Source: Streptomyces venezuelae
GTDB taxonomy: Bacteria; Actinomycetota; Actinomycetes; Streptomycetales; Streptomycetaceae
Direction: 5' to 3'
NCBI RefSeq assembly: GCF_008642375.1
Contig: NZ_CP029194.1
Span: 6,686,001 to 6,750,000, forward strand
Length of the DNA: 64,000 bases
The notes under the pieces were generated by a model. It did not search any database. It saw nothing but the letters and a program-made list of their open reading frames with translations, and had not been told where the DNA came from. The position numbers were made by a program, and so were the translations under genes. Shown here in pieces: positions 58,396 through 64,000 of the stretch. How positions within the stretch are numbered: the stretch's first letter is position 1; every line of letters starts with the position of its first letter.

Positions 58396-58827
58396 GTGGA
58401 CATCGACGCGTGGGTCTGGTGGTTGATCGGCGCGGTGGGGCTCGGCATTCCGCTGGTCCTGACCGCGATGCCGGAGTTCGGCATGCTGTCCGTCGGCGCG
58501 GTCGCCGGGGCGGTGACCGCCGCGCTCGGCTTCGGCGTCACCCCGCAGGTGATCGTCTTCGCCGTCGCCTCGGTGGCCCTGATCGCGGTGGTCCGCCCGA
58601 TCGCCGCCCGCCACCGCGACGACAGGCCCCGACTGGCCAGCGGCATCGACGCCCTGAAGGGGCGTCAGGCCGTCGTCCTGGAGCGGGTCGACGCAGCCGG
58701 CGGGGGCCGCATCAAGCTCGCCGGCGAGATCTGGTCCGCCCGCGCGCTCGACAGCGGACTGACCTTCGAACCGGGCGACCAGGTCGACGTCGTGGAGATC
58801 GACGGCGCGACGGCCGTCGTGATGTGA
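58396..58827 (+). CDS. NfeD-like membrane protein with OB-fold tail, 143 aa
   Basis: Two to three helices (WWLIGAVGLGIPLVLTAMP; FGMLSVGAVAGAVTAALGFG; VIVFAVASVALIAVVRP) and a C-terminal OB fold (GRQAVVLERVDAAGGGRIKLAGEIWSARALDSG and FEPGDQVDVVEIDGATAVV). NfeD proteins partner with SPFH proteins, and such a gene is 94 bp downstream. GTG start at 58396. Confidence 0.88.
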   Translation: MDIDAWVWWLIGAVGLGIPLVLTAMPEFGMLSVGAVAGAVTAALGFGVTPQVIVFAVASVALIAVVRPIAARHRDDRPRLASGIDALKGRQAVVLERVDAAGGGRIKLAGEIWSARALDSGLTFEPGDQVDVVEIDGATAVVM

Positions 58828-58920
58828 CCGAACCTCGCCCATGACGTTCCGCCGTCTGGGAAACTCGATCATCGAAAGCCGTCCGGCAGTCAACCGGTAG
58901 CGAAGGGCACGGGGAACACG

Positions 58921-59859
58921 ATGTCAGCAGTCATCATCGTCCTGATCATTCTGGTGGTGCTTGTCTTCATCGCCCTGATCAAGACGATCCAGGTCATCCC
59001 GCAGGCGAGCGCGGCGATCGTGGAGCGCTTCGGCCGCTACACCCGCACCCTCAACGCCGGATTGAACATCGTCGTCCCGTTCATCGACTCGATCCGCAAC
59101 AGGATCGATCTCCGCGAGCAGGTCGTCCCGTTCCCGCCGCAGCCGGTGATCACCCAGGACAACCTCGTCGTCAACATCGACACGGTCATCTACTACCAGG
59201 TGACCGACGCCCGGGCCGCGACCTACGAGGTCGCCAGCTACATCCAGGCGATCGAGCAGCTCACCGTCACCACCCTGCGCAACATCATCGGCGGCATGGA
59301 CCTGGAGCGGACCCTCACCTCCCGCGAGGACATCAACGCCGCGCTCCGCGGCGTCCTCGACGAAGCCACCGGCAAGTGGGGCATCCGCGTCAACCGCGTC
59401 GAGCTCAAGGCGATCGAGCCGCCGACCTCCATCCAGGACTCGATGGAGAAGCAGATGCGCGCCGAGCGCGACAAGCGCGCCGCGATCCTCACCGCGGAGG
59501 GCACCCGCCAGTCCCAGATCCTCACCGCCGAGGGCGAGAAGCAGTCGGCGATCCTCCGCGCGGAGGGTGAGGCCAAGGCAGCCGCTCTGCGCGCCGAGGG
59601 CGAGGCCCAGGCCGTCCGTACGGTCTTCGAGGCCATCCACGCCGGCGACCCCGACCAGAAGCTCCTCTCGTACCAGTACCTCCAGATGCTCCCGAAGATC
59701 GCCGAGGGCGACGCCAACAAGCTCTGGATCGTGCCCAGCGAGATCGGCGACGCCCTCAAGGGCCTCTCCGGCGCCTTCGGGAACATGGGCGGCGGCGTCC
59801 CCGGCTTCAACACCAAGGACGTACCGGCCGCCAGGCGAGAAGAGCCCCCGGTTGACTGA
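58921..59859 (+). CDS. SPFH-domain (stomatin/QmcA-like) protein, 312 aa
   Basis: N-terminal transmembrane helix (AVIIVLIILVVLVFIALIK), an SPFH/Band 7 domain (QASAAIVERFGRYTRTLNAGLNIVVPFID) and a coiled coil with EGTRQSQILTAEGEKQSAILRAEGEAKAAALRAEGEAQ repeats, typical of stomatins/QmcA. Forms membrane scaffolds. Its NfeD partner lies just upstream, as in many bacteria. Confidence 0.94.
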   Translation: MSAVIIVLIILVVLVFIALIKTIQVIPQASAAIVERFGRYTRTLNAGLNIVVPFIDSIRNRIDLREQVVPFPPQPVITQDNLVVNIDTVIYYQVTDARAATYEVASYIQAIEQLTVTTLRNIIGGMDLERTLTSREDINAALRGVLDEATGKWGIRVNRVELKAIEPPTSIQDSMEKQMRAERDKRAAILTAEGTRQSQILTAEGEKQSAILRAEGEAKAAALRAEGEAQAVRTVFEAIHAGDPDQKLLSYQYLQMLPKIAEGDANKLWIVPSEIGDALKGLSGAFGNMGGGVPGFNTKDVPAARREEPPVD

Positions 59860-59957
59860 CACGTACACCTAAAGTTCGTGCATGATCGGTGCGAGCCCCT
59901 CGACCCTGACGACCTCAGAGCGGGGAGGCGACTCACTGACCATGTAAGGAGATGGCG

Positions 59958-60725
59958 TTGTCCATCTGGGAAGCACTGGCAGTCTTCGCCGCCGGCATCG
60001 GCGCCGGCACCATCAACACCATCGTCGGATCGGGAACGCTCATCACGTTCCCGGTCCTCCTCGCGACCGGACTGCCCCCGATCACCGCGAACGTCTCCAA
60101 CGCCCTGGGCCTCGTCCCCGGCTCCATCAGCGGGGCCATCGGCTACCGCCGCGAACTGAAGGGCCAGAAGGCCCGCATCATCCGCCTCGGCGGCGTGGCC
60201 CTCCTCGGCGGCCTCATCGGCGCGATCCTGCTCCTCGCCCTGCCGTCCGACGCCTTCGACGCGATCGTCCCGGTCCTCATCGGCCTCGCGCTCGTCCTGG
60301 TCCTCCTCCAGCCCCGCATCGCCGCCGCCGTACAGCGGCGCCGCGAACAGACCGGCACCGTGGCCCACCCCGACGGCGGCCCCGTCCTTCTCGTCGGCCT
60401 CTGCCTCGCCAGCATGTACGGCGGCTACTTCGGCGCCGCCCAAGGAGTGCTCTACCTCTCCCTCATGGGCCTGCTGCTCCACGACACCCTGCAGCGGATC
60501 AACGCCGTCAAGAACATCCTCGGCGCCCTCGTCAACGGCGTCGCGGCCGTCTTCTTCCTCTTCGTCGCCGAGTTCGACTGGACGGCCGTCCTCCTCATCG
60601 CCGTCGGCTCCACCATCGGCGGCCAGATCGGCGCCAAGGTCGGCCGCAAGCTGCCGCCTTCCGTCCTGCGCGGGGTGATCATCGCCGTCGGCATCGTCGC
60701 GATCCTCCAGCTGACACTGAAGTAA
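59958..60725 (+). CDS. TSUP (TauE/SafE) family transporter, 255 aa
   Basis: Eight helices with the family repeat: GIGAGTINTIVGSGTLITFPVLLATGLPPITANVSNALG and the second half LCLASMYGGYFGAAQGVLYLSLMGLLL. Exports sulfite-type organosulfur anions or similar. The TTG at 59958 is chosen because AAGGAG is 6 nt before it, whereas the ATG at 59952 directly abuts that element. Confidence 0.87.
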   Translation: MSIWEALAVFAAGIGAGTINTIVGSGTLITFPVLLATGLPPITANVSNALGLVPGSISGAIGYRRELKGQKARIIRLGGVALLGGLIGAILLLALPSDAFDAIVPVLIGLALVLVLLQPRIAAAVQRRREQTGTVAHPDGGPVLLVGLCLASMYGGYFGAAQGVLYLSLMGLLLHDTLQRINAVKNILGALVNGVAAVFFLFVAEFDWTAVLLIAVGSTIGGQIGAKVGRKLPPSVLRGVIIAVGIVAILQLTLK

Positions 60726-60749
60726 CCGGCTCCGCCCGGTCCACGGAAG

Positions 60750-60778
60750 AGCCCGCCTCCCCACAGGGAAGGCGGGCT
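60750..60778. terminator. Hairpin between converging TSUP and HNH genes
   Basis: AGCCCGCC (60750-60757) pairs with GGCGGGCT (60771-60778); the inner part pairs with one mismatch. Confidence 0.7.
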
Positions 60779-60815
60779 CGAGCCGTACGAGACGGCTGGC
60801 ACCGTACGAGACGGT

Positions 60816-61322
60816 CTACGCGGCCGAGTTCGCGAGCCACTCCGGCAGCGCCGACCGCTCACCGGCCCGCAGCGCGAGCAGCATCGCGTCCGCCGGCGAC
60901 GGAACGAACGGCTCGTGCAGCAGTGGCATCCCCGCCTGCTCCGGCGTCCGGTCGGCCTTGCGGTGGTTGTCCTCGGCGCAGGAAGCGACGGTGTTCAGCC
61001 AACTGTCCCCGCCCCCCTGGGCACGCGGCACGACATGGTCGACGGTCGTCGCCCTCCTCCCGCAGTACGCGCACCGGTGTTGGTCCCGGACCAGCACCCC
61101 CCGCCTCGACCACGGGGCGTGTCTTCGGAAGGGCACCCGTACGTACCGGCAGAGCCTGATCACCCGCGGCACCGGAAGATCGACGGCGGCACCTCGCACC
61201 CGCAGTTCGGGATGGGCCTGCTCGACGACGGCCTTGTCCTGCAGGACAAGCACCACCGCACGGTTGAGTGTGACCGTCGAAAGCGGCTCGAAGCTCGCGT
61301 TCAGTACCAGCGTGTCCCGCAT
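60816..61322 (-). CDS. HNH endonuclease family protein, 168 aa
   Basis: HNH/McrA-type centre at about 84-125: CAYCGRRATTVDHVVPRAQGGGDSWLNTVASCAEDNHRKADR, with the two Cys pairs and conserved His. The N-terminus (TLVLNASFEPLSTVTLNRAVVLVLQDKA) is characteristic of a widespread actinobacterial HNH protein near the rrn region. The ATG at 61322 has GGGAGG 8 nt upstream; the GTG before it abuts the element. Role unknown, possibly DNA repair. Confidence 0.88.
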   Translation of the reverse strand: MRDTLVLNASFEPLSTVTLNRAVVLVLQDKAVVEQAHPELRVRGAAVDLPVPRVIRLCRYVRVPFRRHAPWSRRGVLVRDQHRCAYCGRRATTVDHVVPRAQGGGDSWLNTVASCAEDNHRKADRTPEQAGMPLLHEPFVPSPADAMLLALRAGERSALPEWLANSAA

Positions 61323-61433
61323 TGTGCCCACCTCCCGTGTGCCGGCCCCGCCCCGGAGCGGGGCGTGGGGCCTGGATCAACGATGGCCGGGCCGGCCGGG
61401 GTCGGACAACGTAATTTCCCGTGCAACAAAAGA

Positions 61434-61470
61434 TGCCCGCTTCTGATCTCTCCAAGACCAGAAGCGGGCA
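61434..61470 (-). terminator. Terminator of the YbhB-type gene
   Basis: Arms 61434-61445 and 61459-61470 (12 bp) with a 13-nt loop; on the minus strand TTTT follows shortly after the stem. Confidence 0.85.
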
Positions 61471-61486
61471 AACAACAAACGAACGA

Positions 61487-62026
61487 TCAGACTGCCTCGG
61501 GAGCGGCGTACTCGGCGACCAACTGGGCGCGGCCCAGCGTGTGGAACCGCAGGTTGAAACCGATGACCGCCGGCGAGGCACCGTCGTCCGGCCCGAGCTT
61601 CGCGCTGTCCACGGCGTACACCGTGAAGACATAACGATGCGCGGGGTCCCCGGCCGGGGGAGCGGCGCCGCCGAACTCCTTCGCGCCGTAGTCGTTCCGG
61701 ACGTGTACGGCCCCGGCCGGCAGCCCCTCGAACGACCCCGACCCGGCACCGACGGGCAGCTCCGTCACCGACACCGGGATGTCGAACAGCACCCAGTGCC
61801 AGAACCCGCTGCCCGTCGGGGCGTCCGGGTCGAAGCACGTGACGGCGAAGCTCTTCGTCCCCTCCGGGAAGCCCTCCCAGCGCAGGTGCGGAGAGGTGTT
61901 CCCCGCCGCGTACACCTGTGCGTCCTTCAGGACTCCGCCCGGCGTGACGTCGTCACTCACGACCGTGAACTCCGCCACCGGCGGGTGGAAGTCATGAGGA
62001 AGCGGCGCACTCTTGCCCTCGGACAC
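61487..62026 (-). CDS. YbhB/YbcL (PEBP, Raf kinase inhibitor-like) protein, 179 aa
   Basis: PEBP fold: DVTPGGVLKDAQVYAAGNTSPHLRWEGFPEGTKSFAVTCFDPDAP and the ligand region GFWHWVLFDIPVSVTELP, then HRYVFTVYAVDSAKL. The GTG at 62026 (SEGKSAPLPHDF) is preferred because GGAGG is 7 nt upstream. Bacterial members bind phospholipid-like ligands or have unknown roles. Cotranscription with the upstream Spo0M gene is likely (31-bp gap). Confidence 0.9.
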   Translation of the reverse strand: MSEGKSAPLPHDFHPPVAEFTVVSDDVTPGGVLKDAQVYAAGNTSPHLRWEGFPEGTKSFAVTCFDPDAPTGSGFWHWVLFDIPVSVTELPVGAGSGSFEGLPAGAVHVRNDYGAKEFGGAAPPAGDPAHRYVFTVYAVDSAKLGPDDGASPAVIGFNLRFHTLGRAQLVAEYAAPEAV

Positions 62027-62057
62027 GTGGAAACCTCCGTATCGCCCGTACCTACTG

Positions 62058-62840
62058 CTAGAGCCAGTTGCGACGGCCACCGACCTCGGCGAGCCACTGG
62101 TTCAGGTACGCCGCCCAGTCGGTCGTGTGGAAGTCGTGCAGCCCCACCTTGAACGCACGGAACGAGTCGCTGCCCTCGCCGAACAGACCGGGCTTCTTGT
62201 CCATCTCCAGGACGACGTCCATCTCGCGCTCGTCGGCGACGAAGCTGACCTCGACCTGGTTCAGACCGCGGTACTGCTGCGGCGCGAAGAACTCGATCTC
62301 CTGGTAGAAGGGCAGCTTCTGCCGCGTCCCCCGGATGTGCCCGCGCTCCATGTCGGCGCTCTTGAAGCGGAAGCCCAGACCGATGAAGGCGTCCAGGATC
62401 GCCTGCTGCGCCGGAAGCGGGTGGACGTTGATCGGGTCCAGGTCGCCGGAGTCCACGGCCCGGGCGATCTCCAGCTCGGTGACCACACCGATGTTCATGC
62501 CGTGCAGCTGCTGACCGGAGACGGACGTCACCGGGGTCTCCCACGGCACCTCCAGACCGAACGGCACCACGTGCACCGCTCCGGCCTTCACCTCGAAGGC
62601 ACCGCCCAGCCGCACCTTGAGGAACTCGATGTCCTGCTTGTGCTCCTGGTCGCCACCCTCGACCTCGACCCGCGCCTGCAGCCCGACGGAAAGCGCCTCG
62701 ATCTGCTGGTCGACATTGCCGCCCTGGATCCGCACCTCACCCTGGACGACACCACCCGGAACCACGTTCGCCTCGGAGAGCACGGTCTCCACGGTGGCCC
62801 CACCGGCACCCAGGCTCGCGAGCAGCTTCTTGAAACCCAT
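62058..62840 (-). CDS. Spo0M-like sporulation protein, 260 aa
   Basis: Arrestin-like Spo0M fold: FKKLLASLGAGGATVETVLSEANVVPGGVVQGEVRIQGGNVDQQIE at the start, VPFGLEVPWETPVTSVSG in the middle and the C-terminal domain with RGTRQKLPFYQEIEFFAPQQYRGLNQVEVSFVADEREMDVVLEMDKK. Bacillus Spo0M affects sporulation. The ATG at 62840 has AAGGAG about 8 nt upstream; the GTG before it abuts that element. Confidence 0.9.
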   Translation of the reverse strand: MGFKKLLASLGAGGATVETVLSEANVVPGGVVQGEVRIQGGNVDQQIEALSVGLQARVEVEGGDQEHKQDIEFLKVRLGGAFEVKAGAVHVVPFGLEVPWETPVTSVSGQQLHGMNIGVVTELEIARAVDSGDLDPINVHPLPAQQAILDAFIGLGFRFKSADMERGHIRGTRQKLPFYQEIEFFAPQQYRGLNQVEVSFVADEREMDVVLEMDKKPGLFGEGSDSFRAFKVGLHDFHTTDWAAYLNQWLAEVGGRRNWL

Positions 62841-62927
62841 GACATCCACTCCTTCTCGGTACTGACCTCTACATACGCGCGACGACCGTAGCCGGTTCCC
62901 CGCCGCCCGCCACTACGCTCGGCCGCC

Positions 62928-63593
62928 ATGAGCGACACCCCCTCCCGTACGCGCCTCCCGCGGGCCTTCTTCGACCGTCCCGTCCTGGAGGTCGCCCCCG
63001 ACCTGCTCGGCCGCACCCTCGTCCGCACCTCCCCGGAGGGCCGGGTGGAACTGCGCCTCACGGAGGTGGAGGCGTACGCCGGCGCGATCGACCCCGGCTC
63101 GCACGCCTTCCGCGGCCGCACCGCCCGCAACGCCGTCATGTTCGGCCCACCCGGACACGCGTACGTCTACTTCACCTACGGCATGTGGCACTGCCTCAAC
63201 CTGGTCTGCGGCCCCGAGGGCGAGGCGAGCGGAGTCCTCCTGCGTGCCGGCGAGATCCTGACCGGCGCGGAGCAGGCCCGCACCCGCCGCCGCTCGGCCC
63301 GCCAGGACAGGGAGCTGGCCAAGGGCCCGGCCCGCCTGGCCACGGCCCTGGACATCGCCCTCTCCCTGAACGGCACGGACACCTGCGCCGCCGACCCGGA
63401 CACCCCCCTGACCCTCCTCACCGGCACTCCGCCGACCCCCGACACCATCAGCAGCGGCCCCCGCACGGGCGTGGGCGGCGACGGCGCCCCGCACCCCTGG
63501 CGCTTCTGGATCACCGACGACCCGACCGTCAGCCCGTACCGCCCCCACACGCCCCGGAAACGCCGCCTTGACTCCGGCCCTGCGAGCAACTAA
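62928..63593 (+). CDS. DNA-3-methyladenine glycosylase (AAG/MPG family), 221 aa
   Basis: Removes alkylated purines in base excision repair. Family motifs: VAPDLLGRTLVRT, EVEAYAGAIDPGSHAFRGRTARNAVMFGPPGHAYVYFTYGMWHCLN and a C-terminal YRPHTPRK tail. Length fits. The next feature is the rrn leader. Confidence 0.93.
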   Translation: MSDTPSRTRLPRAFFDRPVLEVAPDLLGRTLVRTSPEGRVELRLTEVEAYAGAIDPGSHAFRGRTARNAVMFGPPGHAYVYFTYGMWHCLNLVCGPEGEASGVLLRAGEILTGAEQARTRRRSARQDRELAKGPARLATALDIALSLNGTDTCAADPDTPLTLLTGTPPTPDTISSGPRTGVGGDGAPHPWRFWITDDPTVSPYRPHTPRKRRLDSGPASN

Positions 63594-64000
63594 CGTAGCC
63601 CGAGCCGCAAGACACGGGCCTGCTTGTTCAAGCACCCCGTAGTGGCCACCCAACTACTCTCGATGATTCCCCAGCAGGGGCTTATTTCGGTATTCCGAAA
63701 TTTGATTCGAATGACTCGATTATGAGTCGCCCGAGAAATCAGCTAAAGTAGTGACCACGCCGAAAGGCCCCGGAGCGAAAGCGAAAGGGACCGGAAAGCG
63801 CCGGGGAAATCGGATCGGAAAGATCTGATAAGCTTCGGAACGAAGGAAAAGCCCGGAGGAAAGCCCGCGAGGGTGAGTACAAAGGAAGCGTCCGCACCTT
63901 GAGAACTCAACAGCGTGCCAAAAATCAACGCCAGATTAGTTGATACCCCGTCCATCTTCGGATGGCGAGGTTCCTTTGAAAGTCCTGCCAGCCCTTGTGG
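63594..64000 (+). promoter_or_regulatory. rRNA operon promoter and leader region
   Basis: AT-rich compared with the rest, with palindromes ATTTCGG-TATT-CCGAAAT (63684-63701) and GACTC-N6-GAGTC (63713-63728), and a possible -10 TAAAGT (63744-63749). The last 120 bases carry the typical rrn leader pattern CTTGAGAACTCAACAG and a CCATC-UUCG-GATGG hairpin (63952-63965). The 16S gene should begin just outside the window. Exact promoters were not assigned. Confidence 0.75.

Noticed and set aside
1..64000. CRISPR arrays, tRNA genes, insertion sequences or prophage genes
   Set aside because: No spaced identical repeats, cloverleaf signatures, transposases, integrases or phage structural genes were recognised by eye; a dedicated tRNA or IS search was not possible.

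Overview
The window is a piece of Streptomyces chromosome. The base composition is very GC-rich, with the third-position GC bias of actinomycetes and many GTG starts (plus two TTG starts). It carries a chaplin, a Gbn-type nucleoid protein, Spo0M, a subtilisin-like secreted protease and a PHO-box-controlled Pit transporter. Gene order resembles the core-arm region of S. coelicolor around SCO1790-SCO1850, judged from memory of that genome and not from a search. I see no insertion sequence, prophage, CRISPR array or tRNA. The right edge runs into the promoter and leader of an rRNA operon.

Layout, left to right. 1-3.8 kb is a leftward cobalamin block: an AAA+ metal-chelatase subunit cut by the window edge, cobQ and cobD/cbiB, behind a cobalamin riboswitch. 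3.9-5.5 kb is a Pit phosphate transporter with a tiny membrane partner, a PHO box upstream and a strong hairpin terminator. 5.8-13.3 kb holds a serine-less alpha/beta-hydrolase-fold protein, a conserved hypothetical, a VOC protein, a zinc metallopeptidase, an ABC-F ATPase, gbn with a GATC-rich upstream region, and a crotonase. 13.3-16.4 kb is an Asp23/AmaP-type envelope-stress cassette with a divergent Asp23-like neighbour. 16.5-21.4 kb runs leftward: an atypical SDR coupled to a GH15 trehalase/glucoamylase, SURF1, a Cys-rich protein and an exonuclease-BRCT protein. 21.4-26.4 kb is a TetR regulator facing a four-gene catabolic operon across a perfect palindrome.

26.4-30 kb: a VIT-family transporter, then a possible lipid-ether module (fatty acid hydroxylase-like, YhhN/lysoplasmalogenase-like, zinc alcohol dehydrogenase), followed by about 250 bp of degenerate pentanucleotide repeats. 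30.4-36.8 kb: a CaiB-type CoA transferase, a secreted S8 protease, a DUF485 plus acetate-symporter pair, and moaA. 36.8-44.2 kb: small proteins, tyrS, tldD/tldE with an unusual 86-bp duplication at their junction, and fabG-fabI. 44.5-49.3 kb: a secreted protein overlapping tail-to-tail with a FadR-type regulator, a CynX/NimT transporter with a 38-aa companion, a SixA-like phosphatase and serB. 49.5-56.5 kb: an FHA-FHA-ABC exporter of Rv1747 type, a secreted lytic transglycosylase with a Lys/Ala stalk, an SDR, a GAF histidine kinase/NarL regulator pair and a Cys-less chaplin (chpE-like). 56.6-63.6 kb: a hypothetical, an ABC ATPase, NfeD, SPFH and TSUP proteins, an HNH endonuclease, a YbhB protein, Spo0M and a 3-methyladenine glycosylase. 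63.6-64.0 kb is the rrn promoter/leader.

Most of the window is conserved housekeeping and developmental material. The points worth a second look are the tldD-tldE insertion/duplication with a REP-like palindrome, the pentamer array, the Asp23 cassette with its divergent paralogue, the TetR-controlled operon, the possible ether-lipid module and the GATC cluster upstream of gbn.
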